Below are positions 29,983 through 39,992 of a stretch of 64,000 nt of DNA, in pieces. Below the pieces are notes generated by a model that was given only the letters and a program-made list of their open reading frames with translations, was not told the origin of the DNA and searched no databases. The stretch's first letter is position 1, and each line of letters begins with the position of its first letter. Source of the stretch: Deltaproteobacteria bacterium (lineage in GTDB: Bacteria > Desulfobacterota > Binatia > JACPRU01); assembly GCA_016189835.1 (NCBI GenBank), contig JACPRU010000046.1:21541-85540 (forward strand), given 5' to 3'. The position numbers and the translations under genes are program-made.

Positions 29983-30594
29983 GTGCCGACCGGCGGAACG
30001 AGTCTCGCCATCGACACCGTGATCGACAAGACGGAGCAGCCGGAAGGGATCGTCCAGTTCTTCCAGCACGCGCATCACCGCATCGAGGGATGGCTGATGG
30101 AGTTTCAGGAGGCCCTCGATGACAGCCGTGTGGACGCGCCGCTGATCGAGCGGGCGGCCGAGACGCTCCGCCTGCACATGTACGCCGAGGAAGAGATCGT
30201 CTTTCCCAGCATGCAGCAGGGGCTGCGGTCGGCGATCGCCGATTTACAGAGGCAGCACGGGCGCCTCAGCGATCTGATGGCCGAGCTGCTCGGGCTCGTG
30301 CGCGACGGCGCGGACGTGTCGCGGGTGCGCCGGTCCTTCTCGCTTCTCAACAACGCCCTCGCCGCCCATTGCGCCGCCGAGGACCTCGGCATCTACCCGG
30401 ATCTCCTGTCGACGCTCGGCCCGGCGGCGGCGCGGGCGCTCCTGCGCGCGGCCGATCAGGCCGAGCTTCCGTCCGGATGGATCTGTGAAGCGCGCCGGGC
30501 GACGCCGCGCCCCCGGCGGATCGCGCGCCGCTCCGCGACGGCCGAGAAACTGCGGCACCGGCGATCGGTCGGGCGCCCTCGACCGCCCTCCTGA
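29983..30594 (+). CDS. Hemerythrin/HHE-domain protein
   Basis: QFFQHAHHRIEGWLMEFQ, LRLHMYAEEEIVFPSM, LQRQHGRLSDLM, LAAHCAAEDLGIYPDLL spaced His/Glu ligands; GTG start 12 nt after the previous gene. Confidence 0.8.
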   Translation: MPTGGTSLAIDTVIDKTEQPEGIVQFFQHAHHRIEGWLMEFQEALDDSRVDAPLIERAAETLRLHMYAEEEIVFPSMQQGLRSAIADLQRQHGRLSDLMAELLGLVRDGADVSRVRRSFSLLNNALAAHCAAEDLGIYPDLLSTLGPAAARALLRAADQAELPSGWICEARRATPRPRRIARRSATAEKLRHRRSVGRPRPPS

Positions 30595-30648
30595 CCGGCT
30601 CGGCCGCCTCGACCGCTCGAGCCGCTCGCCCGCCGCAGCGGTGAACGC

Positions 30649-31365
30649 TCAGCCGCCCACGGCCTTTCGGCGCTTGGGCACCGGCGGCGTCGTGTTGGTG
30701 AAGACGGCGCAAAGCTCCTCGTCGCTCATGCGGTAGAGCTTCTCGCCGCGCTCGCGCCACTCGGGCGGAAACACGAACTCGATGTTGGGCCTGGCGCGCG
30801 GGTCGGGCTGCGGCACCTGGCCCGCCTTCGAGGCGAAGCCCGGTGGATCGCGGTAGCGGGCGATGTCGGCGGCGGTCATCCCGCAGTGAGCGACCACTTC
30901 CGGGTCGATCCACTCATCGGTGTCGAGGCCCGTCCAGGTCGAGAACTCGAGCATGATCCCCTCGGGCGCCGCGAGGTAGATCGACTTGCAGAAGCCGTGA
31001 TCGGCCGGGCCCATGACCCAGTGGCCATGCGCGCGGATGCGGTCGCGCATCGCCATCAGGTCCGCCTCCGAGTCGACGTTCAGCGCGAGGTGCTGCATCA
31101 CGCCCGGGGCGACGTTGCCGGCGATGAAACCGGCGTGCGAGACGCCGAGGTGAGGCTCGATGTCCTTCATCTCCGGCGCCTGGACGAAGGCGATGGTCGT
31201 GGTTTCGCCCATCTTCACGAACGCGTGCACGGTGTTCTCGACGCCGTGCATCCAGTAGAGCGCGACCAGCTCCATGCCGACGACCTCGGTGAAGAAGTCG
31301 AGCTGCGCCTTGACGTCGCGCGTGGCGAGGGCCAGGTGATGAACGCCATTGGGAAGACTACCCAT
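30649..31365 (-). CDS. VOC-superfamily (glyoxalase/extradiol dioxygenase-like) protein
   Basis: NGVHHLALATRDVKAQLDFFTEVVGMELVALYW..., MQHLALNVDSEADLMAMRDRIRAHG. Confidence 0.85.
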   Translation of the reverse strand: MGSLPNGVHHLALATRDVKAQLDFFTEVVGMELVALYWMHGVENTVHAFVKMGETTTIAFVQAPEMKDIEPHLGVSHAGFIAGNVAPGVMQHLALNVDSEADLMAMRDRIRAHGHWVMGPADHGFCKSIYLAAPEGIMLEFSTWTGLDTDEWIDPEVVAHCGMTAADIARYRDPPGFASKAGQVPQPDPRARPNIEFVFPPEWRERGEKLYRMSDEELCAVFTNTTPPVPKRRKAVGG

Positions 31366-31450
31366 GAGGCACCTCCTGCGGCGAATGCGTGACGCCGAAA
31401 CTGTTGCGCCGCGCCGTCAGCCGAGTCAAGGCGCTCGAGACTCGGACGCT

Positions 31451-31480
31451 CCGAGACTCGGGCGTCGCCCGAAGTCTCGG
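31451..31480. promoter_or_regulatory. Strong hairpin in the divergent VOC/ppk intergenic region
   Basis: CCGAGACT-CGGGC-GTC-GCCCG-A-AGTCTCGG: 13 bp with one bulged A. Confidence 0.55.
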
Positions 31481-31624
31481 GCTTCGCCCTTTCCCGTGCC
31501 GACCTTCCCTCTCGACCTTCGCCCTTGACAGGCGCGCAGGCCTCCGGTCCGATGGGCGTCTGGGGCGTTTTCCTTGGGAACTTCACGCGGTGGAGATTCC
31601 GCGAGACGAACCGGCGGAGAGGTC

Positions 31625-33748
31625 ATGGAGCGCAGCGCCACGGCGCAGGTCCCGGAGCTCAAGGCAGCGCGTCCTCGCGAAGAGCCGGCGGAGCCCGGCC
31701 CGCTGCTCAATCGCGAGCTTTCACTGCTGGCCTTCAACCGGCGGGTCCTGGAGCAGTCGAAGGACGTCAGCACGCCGCCGCTCGAGCGCCTGCGATTCCT
31801 GACGATCGCCAGCTCGAATCTCGACGAGTTCTTCGAGATCCGCGTGGCCGGCTTGAAGCAGCAGATCGCCGCCGGCGTCAGCAAGCCGGGCCCCGACGGG
31901 CTCACGGCGCAGGCCGCGTTCGGGCGGGTGGTCGCCGCCGCGCACGATCTCGTGCAGGAGCAGTACCACGTCTTGAACGACCTCCTGCTGCCGGCGCTGG
32001 AGGCCGAGCGAATCCGCATCCTGCGCCGCAGCCTGTGGAGCGATGCGCAGCGTCGCTGGGTGAAGTCCCATTTCCTGCGCGAAGCGCTGCCCGTGCTCAC
32101 GCCGATCGGGCTCGACCCCTCGCACCCCTTTCCGCGCATCCTCAACAAGAGCCTCAATTTCATCGTCACCCTCGAAGGACGCGACGCCTTCGGGCGCACC
32201 GGCGGGCGCGCCGTGGTGCAAGCGCCGCGCGTGCTGCCGCGCTTGATCCGCCTCCCTCCGGGCGTCGCCGACGGCCCCGACGACTTCATCCTGCTCTCCT
32301 CGATCATCCACGCCCACGTCGGCGAGCTCTTCCCGGGAATGAAGGTGCGCAACTGCAATCAGTTCCGCGTTACGCGCAACAGCGACCTGTGGGTCGACGA
32401 GGAGGAGACCGAGGACCTGCTCGACGCGCTCCAGGGCGAGCTGTTCCGCCGCAACTACGGCGACGAGGTTCGCCTCGAAGTGACGACGAACTCCTCCGAG
32501 GAGGTCAACGAGTTCCTGCTCGAGCAGTTCGGGCTCGGCCGCGACGACCTCTACGCGGTCGACGGACCGGTCAACTTGAACCGCCTGTCGCGCCTCCACG
32601 AGCTGGTCGATCGTCCCGATCTCAAGTACCCCGCGTTCCTGCCGAGCGTGCCGCGCCGCTTGCGCGGCGAGGTCGATCTGTTCGAGGCGATCCGCGAGCG
32701 CGACCTGCTGCTGCACCATCCCTACGAGAGCTTCTCGCCCGTGGTCGACTTCGTGCGCCGGGCGGCGCGAGATCCGAACGTGCTCGCCATCAAGCAGACG
32801 CTGTACCGCACCGGGAAGCAGAGCCCGCTGGCCGAGGCGCTGCTCGATGCGGCCCGCGCCGGCAAGGAAGTCACCGCCGTGGTCGAGCTGCGTGCCCGTT
32901 TCGACGAGGCCGAGAACATCGATCTAGCCACCAAGCTCCAGGAGCTCGGCGCCAAGGTCGTGTACGGCATCGTCGGCTACAAGACGCACGCCAAGATGCT
33001 GCTGGTGGTGCGCCGCGAGGGGGACGTGCTGCGGCGATACGTGCACGTCGGCACGGGCAACTACCACATCGGCACCACCCGCCAGTACACCGACTTCGGC
33101 CTGCTGACCTGCAACGAGGCGGTCGGCGACGACGTGCACAACGTCTTCCAGCAGCTCACGGGCCTCGGCAAAGCGACCGGGCTGAAGAAGCTCGTGCAGT
33201 CTCCGTTCGGGCTGCATCAGATGCTGCTCGATCGGATCGCGGCCGAGACCGCGGCGGCGCGCTCGGGCAAGTCCGCCCGCATCGCCGCCAAGATGAACGC
33301 GCTCGTCGACCCGGCGATCATCCAGGCGCTGTACACGGCCTCGCGCGCGGGCGTGGGCATCGATCTCGTCGTGCGCGGCATGTGCTGCCTGCAGCCCGGC
33401 GTGCCCGGCCTCTCCGAGAACATCCGCGTGCGCTCGATCGTCGGCCGGTTCCTCGAGCACAGCCGAGTCTTCTACTTCTTCGCCGATGGCGCTCACCTCA
33501 CGTACTGCGCGAGCGCGGATTGGATGCCGAGAAACTTCTTCGGGCGGGTCGAGATCTGCTTTCCGATCGAGGAGGCGAAGCTGCGCGAGCGCGTGGTCGA
33601 GGAAGGCCTGATGACCTATCTGGAAGACGACTCGCAGGCCTGGGAGCTGCAATCGGACGGCAGCTACCGCCGGCTCGAGCCCGCCGGCCCCGTCCCCAAG
33701 CGCGCCCAGGAGATCCTGCTCGCTCGCCTGGCGAACGCGCCGGCATGA
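31625..33748 (+). CDS. ppk: Polyphosphate kinase 1
   Basis: LLNRELSLLAFNRRVLEQ, AIKQTLYRTGKQSPLAEALLDAARAGKEVTAVVELRARFDEAENI, GIVGYKTHAKMLLVVRRE (catalytic His region). Confidence 0.97.
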   Translation: MERSATAQVPELKAARPREEPAEPGPLLNRELSLLAFNRRVLEQSKDVSTPPLERLRFLTIASSNLDEFFEIRVAGLKQQIAAGVSKPGPDGLTAQAAFGRVVAAAHDLVQEQYHVLNDLLLPALEAERIRILRRSLWSDAQRRWVKSHFLREALPVLTPIGLDPSHPFPRILNKSLNFIVTLEGRDAFGRTGGRAVVQAPRVLPRLIRLPPGVADGPDDFILLSSIIHAHVGELFPGMKVRNCNQFRVTRNSDLWVDEEETEDLLDALQGELFRRNYGDEVRLEVTTNSSEEVNEFLLEQFGLGRDDLYAVDGPVNLNRLSRLHELVDRPDLKYPAFLPSVPRRLRGEVDLFEAIRERDLLLHHPYESFSPVVDFVRRAARDPNVLAIKQTLYRTGKQSPLAEALLDAARAGKEVTAVVELRARFDEAENIDLATKLQELGAKVVYGIVGYKTHAKMLLVVRREGDVLRRYVHVGTGNYHIGTTRQYTDFGLLTCNEAVGDDVHNVFQQLTGLGKATGLKKLVQSPFGLHQMLLDRIAAETAAARSGKSARIAAKMNALVDPAIIQALYTASRAGVGIDLVVRGMCCLQPGVPGLSENIRVRSIVGRFLEHSRVFYFFADGAHLTYCASADWMPRNFFGRVEICFPIEEAKLRERVVEEGLMTYLEDDSQAWELQSDGSYRRLEPAGPVPKRAQEILLARLANAPA

Positions 33749-33836
33749 GCCGCGGACGCCCGCGTCCCGGCCCCCCGAATCGACGGCGGCGGCGCACGCC
33801 ACGCCCGGGAAGCGGCGACGACCGCGGGAGAAGAAC

Positions 33837-34805
33837 TTGACGCACGCCAAGGCTAGGAAGGAGGGAGCCGCCTCGGCGCAGGTCGCGCTCGCGCCGCTCG
33901 CCGAGCCCCCGGACGTCCCGGCGGTCCTGTCGCACGTGGTGGCGCGCCAGCTCGACGCCTTCTCGACGATCCTTCCCCGCGTGCTGACCGGAGACGACCC
34001 CGACGACGTGCACGATCTGCGCGTTTGCACCCGCCGCCTGCAGGAGACACTCGCCGTGCTGTCGTCGCCGTCGCCGTCGAGGGCCGCGGAGCGCGAGCGC
34101 CGGACGCTGCGGCGCGTGCGGCGCGCGCTCGGATCGTGGCGCAACCTCGACGTCGTGCTCGCCAAGGTCGGCGACCGCCGCCGCGCGACGCGCAGCGCCG
34201 TCAAGCGCGCCGGCTGGGGGCTGGTCCGCGACACCCTGGCGAAGCGGCGCGTCGACGAGACCCTGCGGGCGCGCAAGCGCCTGGTGCGCGAAAGCCTCGG
34301 TGACTTTCCGGCGGAGGTCTCCGCACTCGGCGCACGGCTGCTCGGCGATTCCTCGCCGAGCGCCGCCTGGCAGGCGGTCCGCGAGCGCGTCGAGGACGCG
34401 TGGAACGCGTGGAACGACGCCCTGTCGCGCGCCAGCGAGACCCCCGGCTTGGACACCGTGCACGCGCTGCGCATCGCCACCAAGCGCCTGCGCTACCGCG
34501 TGGAGCTGGCGCGCGAGCTCGATCCGCAAGGCGCCGAGCCGGTACTGGAATGGACGCGCCGCCTCCAGAAGGATCTCGGAGACTGGCACGACCGCCAGGT
34601 GTTCCGGCAGCTCGTCGCCGAATCGCTCGCCCGGCCGCAGGTGCTGCTCGACCACCTGCCGATGGCCCGTGCCGTGCTCGACGAGCTCGAGGGCGGGCGC
34701 CGTCCGGCGCCACCCGACGACTCCGCCCCGCTCGCCCGCATCGCCGCCGAGGAAGGGCGCGCGGCGTTCGAGACGTGGCTGGCGCGCGCCCGCGAGCGGA
34801 TCTGA
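33837..34805 (+). CDS. CHAD domain protein
   Basis: DDVHDLRVCTRRLQETLAVL...RTLRRVRRALGSWRNLDVVLAKV; DTVHALRIATKRLRYRVELARE. Confidence 0.92.
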   Translation: MTHAKARKEGAASAQVALAPLAEPPDVPAVLSHVVARQLDAFSTILPRVLTGDDPDDVHDLRVCTRRLQETLAVLSSPSPSRAAERERRTLRRVRRALGSWRNLDVVLAKVGDRRRATRSAVKRAGWGLVRDTLAKRRVDETLRARKRLVRESLGDFPAEVSALGARLLGDSSPSAAWQAVRERVEDAWNAWNDALSRASETPGLDTVHALRIATKRLRYRVELARELDPQGAEPVLEWTRRLQKDLGDWHDRQVFRQLVAESLARPQVLLDHLPMARAVLDELEGGRRPAPPDDSAPLARIAAEEGRAAFETWLARARERI

Positions 34806-34907
34806 CCGCGGCGTCGCCCGCCCCCCCCACCACGGCGGCGCATCGCCGCGCGGCGATCTGGCGTTCTCCGTGCCGAGAGGCAATATGGACCGGCCGCCTC
34901 CCGCACC

Positions 34908-36467
34908 ATGAAGATCGCCGCCATCGACATCGGGTCCAACTCCATCCACGTGGTCGTGGCGCGCGTCAGCCGCAACGGTTTCCGGATCGTCGACCGCGCC
35001 AAGGAGATGGTCGGCCTCGGCCGCTCCACGCTGACCACCGGCCGTCTCTCGCCGGCGGCGATCGACACCGGCTTCCGCACGCTCGATACCTTCCAGCGGC
35101 TGGCCGAGAAGCACCATGCGGATCCAATCCTGGCCGTCGCCACCAGCGCCGTGCGCGAGGCGCGCAACGGCGGCGAGTTCGCCCTGCGCGTGTGGGAGCG
35201 CCTCGGCCTGCACATCGACGTGATCACCGGCGCGGAGGAGGCGCGGCTGATCTTCCTCGCCGCGGCCCATGCGCTCGACTTTCACCGCCAGCGCGCGCTC
35301 GTCGTCGACGTCGGCGGCGGCAGCGTCGAGATCATCGCCGGCGAGGGCCGCCGCGTGCGCTGGAGCGAGAGCCTGAAGCTCGGCGTCGTGCGGCTGACCG
35401 AGCGATTCCTCAAGTCGGACCCGCCGCTGCCGCGCGAGGTGGCCGCGCTGCGCGCGCACGCGGGCCGCATGCTGGCGCCGGTCTTCCGGCGCGTGCGCCG
35501 CCTGCGTCCGACCCTGATCGCCGGCACCTCCGGAACGCTCCTCAACTTGACGGCGATGGCGGCGGCGCTCGAGCTCGGCAAACCGCCGGCGCGCGTGCAC
35601 AACCGGGTGCTGCGCTGGCGCGGCCTCGAGGCCGTGCGGCGATGCGTGCTCGGCAGCTCGGCCGAGCAGCGCGCCCGGCTGCGCGGCCTGGACCGCCGCC
35701 GCGTCGACCTGATCGCCGCCGGCGCGGTGCTCGCCGAGACGCTGCTGCGCGGCTTCCAGGCGACGACGATGCGCGCCTGCGACTGGGCGCTGCGCGAAGG
35801 CATCCTGCTCGATTTCATCGCCCGGCACCCCGAGGAGGTCGCCGCCGTGGATCGCATTCCCGACCTGCGCCGGCGCAGCGTCCTCCACCTGGCCGACCGC
35901 CTGCGCTCCGACGACGCGCATGGCCGCCACGTCGCCGGGCTGGCGCTCAAGCTCTTCGACGCGACCCGCCGCATGCACCGGCTCGGCGCCTCCGAGCGCG
36001 AGCTGCTCGAGTTCGCCGCCCGGCTGCACGACGTCGGCCTCTACGTCAATCACAGCAAGCATCACCGCCATTCCCAGTACCTGATCCGCAACGGCGAGCT
36101 GCGCGGATTCACGCCGGAGGAGATCGCAGTGATCGCCGCCATCGCGCGCTTCCACAAGGGCGCGCCGCCCCGTCCGTCCCACGAGGATCTCGCCGAGCTG
36201 TCCCCCGAGGCGCGCCGCCTGGTGATCCAGCTGACGGCGATCGTGCGCGTGGCGGACAGCTTCGACCGCAGCCATCACGGCGTGGTCCGCGACCTGCGGG
36301 TGGCGCGTCGCGACGGCACGCTGCGCATCCGGCTCGACACCGCGGGGCGCGATGCGGCGCTCGAGCTGTGGGGCGCCGAGCGCAAGTCCGACCTCTGGGA
36401 GAGGTGCTTCGGCGTCGACCTGCAGTTCGACATCGAGGGCGCGAAGCGGCCGAATGCGCGACGGTGA
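34908..36467 (+). CDS. ppx: Ppx/GppA-family phosphatase with C-terminal HD domain
   Basis: MKIAAIDIGSNSIHVVVARV, VDVGGGSVEIIAGEG, ARLHDVGLYVNHSKHHRHSQYLI. Confidence 0.93.
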   Translation: MKIAAIDIGSNSIHVVVARVSRNGFRIVDRAKEMVGLGRSTLTTGRLSPAAIDTGFRTLDTFQRLAEKHHADPILAVATSAVREARNGGEFALRVWERLGLHIDVITGAEEARLIFLAAAHALDFHRQRALVVDVGGGSVEIIAGEGRRVRWSESLKLGVVRLTERFLKSDPPLPREVAALRAHAGRMLAPVFRRVRRLRPTLIAGTSGTLLNLTAMAAALELGKPPARVHNRVLRWRGLEAVRRCVLGSSAEQRARLRGLDRRRVDLIAAGAVLAETLLRGFQATTMRACDWALREGILLDFIARHPEEVAAVDRIPDLRRRSVLHLADRLRSDDAHGRHVAGLALKLFDATRRMHRLGASERELLEFAARLHDVGLYVNHSKHHRHSQYLIRNGELRGFTPEEIAVIAAIARFHKGAPPRPSHEDLAELSPEARRLVIQLTAIVRVADSFDRSHHGVVRDLRVARRDGTLRIRLDTAGRDAALELWGAERKSDLWERCFGVDLQFDIEGAKRPNARR

Positions 36468-36515
36468 GGAGGAACGCCCCGCGCGCCGCGGCTCGACGAC
36501 GACTCCGCGGCAGAC

Positions 36516-37199
36516 CTACGGTGAGTCCCTCGACGCGGCGGCTCCGCGCGGCCGGCGCGGCGGGCCGATCCCAGCCCAGCGCAGCGCCCGCACCAGCTTG
36601 GAGCCGAGCGCGGGCCGCAGGTCGTAGTCGCGGCGAAGCGCCTGCACCAGGCGCTCGAGATCCCGTTCGCCGCCACCGAGCAGCTCGACTTCCACCTCGT
36701 GGGAGCGCCGGCTGGTCCGCCGGTCGCCCGCGGTGCCGGGAGCGAAAAATCGCACCTCGTCGAGGTCGATCTCGCCGAGCGGCGCCGTCCCGGGGCCGCG
36801 CAGCGCGAGCAGCGCGCGGCGGCGGATGCGGGTGCCGACCAGCGGCCACAGCGGCCGGTCCGCCGTCCACGGCGCCAGCCGCGCCCGCAGCGCGAGGCGC
36901 CGCGGGACGAACGGCAGCTCGGGCATTCGCCGCTGCCGCCAGGTGAGCTCCGGCCGGCGATGCACGACGCCGGCGATCTCGCCGGGCAGTTTGATCGTCA
37001 GCTCCACGCCGTCGGGCGCTCGGCGGATGCGAAACGCGATGCCAGCGCGCAGCAGGTCGTGGCGGCGGGTGTCGAGATAGAGGGTCTCGAGGTCGCGCGC
37101 GCCGACCGGCCGCAGCGCGTAGCCGGCCAGCCGCCGCCGGCCGGCGATCGCGTCGAGGATCGCGCCGCGCGGCGCGCGGAGCTTGGCTTCGATCTCCAT
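36516..37199 (-). CDS. CYTH domain protein (triphosphate tunnel metalloenzyme family)
   Basis: MEIEAKLRAP (ExExK), LETLYLDTRRHDLLRAGIAFRIRR, VELTIKLPGE. Confidence 0.9.
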   Translation of the reverse strand: MEIEAKLRAPRGAILDAIAGRRRLAGYALRPVGARDLETLYLDTRRHDLLRAGIAFRIRRAPDGVELTIKLPGEIAGVVHRRPELTWRQRRMPELPFVPRRLALRARLAPWTADRPLWPLVGTRIRRRALLALRGPGTAPLGEIDLDEVRFFAPGTAGDRRTSRRSHEVEVELLGGGERDLERLVQALRRDYDLRPALGSKLVRALRWAGIGPPRRPRGAAASRDSP

Positions 37200-37222
37200 C
37201 GCCGTTATGCCTGTTTCCTATC

Positions 37223-37726
37223 ATGATGCTCTATCTGGTGCGCCACGCCGTCGCCGAAGAGTCGTCCTCCAGCGGACGGGACGCCGACCGTGCGCTCACC
37301 GCCGACGGCAAGGCCAAGATGCGGCGCGCCGCCGCCGGCCTGGCCGCACTGGAGGTCCGGATCGACCGCATCCTCACCAGCCCGTACCGCCGCGCCGTGG
37401 AGACCGCGGAGATCCTCGCCTCCGTGCTCGGCGGGGTCGAGACGCGGGTCCTCCCCGAGCTCGCCGCGGGGGCCGATCCATCGGCCGTCCTCGCCTCGCT
37501 GCGCGCGCATCGCCAGATCGACGCTCTGGCACTGGTCGGCCATCAGCCGGATCTCGGCTACCTCGCCTCGCTGGTGATGACCGGCGCCGCCGACGCCTGT
37601 CCGCTGCCGTTCAAGAAGGGCGCCGTCGCCTGCCTCGAGGTCGCCGTGCCCCGCGGCGCGCTGCGCGGCGAGCTGTCCTGGTTCCTGACCCCGAAGCAGC
37701 TCCGGGTGGCGGGCGGCGCCGAGTAG
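37223..37726 (+). CDS. sixA: SixA-type phosphohistidine phosphatase
   Basis: MLYLVRHAVAEESSSSGRDADRALTADGKAKMRRAAAGLAAL; LVGHQPDLGYLASLV. Confidence 0.92.
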   Translation: MMLYLVRHAVAEESSSSGRDADRALTADGKAKMRRAAAGLAALEVRIDRILTSPYRRAVETAEILASVLGGVETRVLPELAAGADPSAVLASLRAHRQIDALALVGHQPDLGYLASLVMTGAADACPLPFKKGAVACLEVAVPRGALRGELSWFLTPKQLRVAGGAE

Positions 37727-37730
37727 CCGA

Positions 37731-38336
37731 TCAGCCTTCGGTCGCCCGGCTCGCCGCCTCGAGCAGGCTGCGGATCATGCGAAACGTGAGGCCCCAGATC
37801 GTCCGCTCTCCGTAGACGTAGGCGGGCAGCCGCATCGGCTGGCCGTCGATCCGGTGCTCGACGAGCGACTCGTTCTCGGGAGCGGCGAGAAACGACAGCG
37901 GCACCCACAGCACGCTCTGCACCTCGTGGTTCGGCCGCGGCTCCACCGGCTGCTCGAGGGCGAACACGAACGGGCTGATCACCAGCGGCAGGTGCCGGCC
38001 GCGAGCGACGCCCTGGATCTCGTCGAGCGCGGCGATCAGGCGGCCCTCGCGGCCGAGATCGATGCCCACCTCCTCGTCGACTTCACGCAGCACCGTGCCG
38101 AGCACGTCCGGATCCTCGGGGTCCATGCGCCCGCCGGGGAAGCCCATGTGCCCCGACCAGGGATCGCCGTCGACCTCGGCGCGGTGGATGAAGAAGAGAT
38201 GCAGGTCGTCGGGCCGCGGATCGAGGATCATGCCGACGGCCGCGCGCGTCGGGAAGCCGTCGAGCGCGACGCGTTGCGGCCGATGCCGGCGCAGCGCCCG
38301 CTCCAGCGACTCGAGCTTGCGGCGAGAGCGCTCCAC
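37731..38336 (-). CDS. NUDIX hydrolase (CoA pyrophosphatase/NudL-like)
   Basis: SGHMGFPGGRMDPEDPDVLGTVLREVDEEVGID (Nudix box); GTG start. Confidence 0.9.
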   Translation of the reverse strand: MERSRRKLESLERALRRHRPQRVALDGFPTRAAVGMILDPRPDDLHLFFIHRAEVDGDPWSGHMGFPGGRMDPEDPDVLGTVLREVDEEVGIDLGREGRLIAALDEIQGVARGRHLPLVISPFVFALEQPVEPRPNHEVQSVLWVPLSFLAAPENESLVEHRIDGQPMRLPAYVYGERTIWGLTFRMIRSLLEAASRATEG

Positions 38337-38368
38337 GGCGAGATTTTGCCACTCGCGCGGTGCGGATA

Positions 38369-38989
38369 CTACCCGGCGGGGCAGAGCCGCGCGGCGGCCG
38401 CGGCGACCGCCTCGCGCAGCCCCTCGTAGTCCCGGGTGACCGGGAACGCGGGAAACTCGCGAACCACGTTGTCCGGCGGCCGGAACAGGATGCCTGCGTC
38501 CGCCGCCGCCAGCATCGCCGTGTCGTTGTAGGAGTCGCCGACGGCGACGACCCGAAACTCGAGCGCGTGCAGCGCCTCGACCGCCTTGCGCTTGCCGTCC
38601 GGCTGCCGCAGCCGGTAACCGGCGATCCGGCCCCGCGCATCGATCTCGAGCGTGTTGCAGAACAGGGTCGGCCAGCCGAGCTTGCGCATCAGCGGCTTGG
38701 AAAACTGGTCGAAGGTGTCCGAGAGGACGACGACCTGAAAGCGCTCGCGCAGCCAGTCGAGAAACCCCCGCGCGTCGGGGAGCGGCTCCATCGTGCCGAT
38801 CACCCGCTGGATGTCGACGAGCCCGAGGGCATGTCGGTCGAGGATCTCGATGCGCTGGCGCATCAGCTTGTCGTAGTCGGGCTCGTCGCGGGTGGTGCGG
38901 CGAAGCTCGCCGATGCCGGTGCGCTCGGCGACGTTGATCCAAATCTCCGGAACGAGCACGCCCTCGAGGTCGAGACAGGCGACGAGCAT
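38369..38989 (-). CDS. thrH: Bifunctional phosphoserine phosphatase/homoserine phosphotransferase-like HAD protein
   Basis: [50 protein letters not shown]..., [23 protein letters not shown]. Confidence 0.9.
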   Translation of the reverse strand: MLVACLDLEGVLVPEIWINVAERTGIGELRRTTRDEPDYDKLMRQRIEILDRHALGLVDIQRVIGTMEPLPDARGFLDWLRERFQVVVLSDTFDQFSKPLMRKLGWPTLFCNTLEIDARGRIAGYRLRQPDGKRKAVEALHALEFRVVAVGDSYNDTAMLAAADAGILFRPPDNVVREFPAFPVTRDYEGLREAVAAAAARLCPAG

Positions 38990-39039
38990 GGGCGCGAACC
39001 TATGCGGGCCGCCGCGGGAGCGCAAACCGAGCGGGCCGC

Positions 39040-39807
39040 TCACGCCGATCGCGTCTCGCTCAGCTCGAGCGCCTTGGCGTACTTGAGGAAGACGTAGAAC
39101 CCGGCGGTGGCCGCCACGAACAAGCCCGGCCACCCCTCGAGCACGCCGCGGTCGATGACCAGCGAGCGGAAGAACCGCCACGCCGGTCCGACCAGCAGCC
39201 GTCGCCTCTTCACGGCCCCGCGCTTCAGTGTCTCGACCGCGGAGATGTCGGTCAGGCGATTGACGGTCAGCAGGTGCTGCGAGACGTCGGCATAGGTGAA
39301 ATGGAGGAGGCTGCCGGAGAGCCGGCGCGTCCGGCCGCGCACCAGCACCTTCTCGTGAGGGTTCACGCCTCCCCACGTAGCCTTACGGCGGCGAAACAGG
39401 CGCAGGCGGTAGTCCGGGTACCAGCCGCCGCGGTACCACCACCGGCCCAGGTAGTGCACCAGCCGCGGCACGTAGAAGCCGTCGACGCCCGGCGCGCCGT
39501 CGGCCAGCTCGCGCTGGATCTCGGCGTGCAACTCCGGCGATACACGCTCGTCGGCGTCGAGGTTGAGGACCCATTCGAGCCGTGCCTGGTCGAGCGCGAA
39601 CTGCTTCTGCTCGCGGTAGCCCGGCCAGTCGCGGACGAAGATGCGGTCGGTGAACTCGCGTACGATCTCCCGGGTGCGATCCGTCGAGCGAGCATCGACC
39701 ACGACGACCTCGTCGCACCAGGAAACGCTCTCCAGGCAGGCGCGGATGTTGTCCTCCTCGTTCAGACAGACGACGATCGCGGAAATCTGGGGCCGCGTGC
39801 GTTCCAT
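39040..39807 (-). CDS. Glycosyltransferase family 2 (LPS core type)
   Basis: [51 protein letters not shown]. Confidence 0.9.
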   Translation of the reverse strand: MERTRPQISAIVVCLNEEDNIRACLESVSWCDEVVVVDARSTDRTREIVREFTDRIFVRDWPGYREQKQFALDQARLEWVLNLDADERVSPELHAEIQRELADGAPGVDGFYVPRLVHYLGRWWYRGGWYPDYRLRLFRRRKATWGGVNPHEKVLVRGRTRRLSGSLLHFTYADVSQHLLTVNRLTDISAVETLKRGAVKRRRLLVGPAWRFFRSLVIDRGVLEGWPGLFVAATAGFYVFLKYAKALELSETRSA

Positions 39808-39992
39808 TGGCCGGCGCGTCGACTGTCCGCCGCGCCCCGGGGGCTGTCAACCGCCAGGCCGCCGTCGTGCCGGGCCGCCGTCGCCGGGCCGCCGCAATCG
39901 CCGACCGAGCCTACCCGAGCCCCGCCGGGCGGTTCCCTTGGCGGGCCAGTTGAGGCAAGGTGGAGCGGCGAACGTGCGCTAGGAGGTGCCCG

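Noticed and set aside
33498-36278. 926-aa minus-strand ORF
   Set aside because: Antisense across ppk, CHAD and ppx; low-complexity shadow translation.
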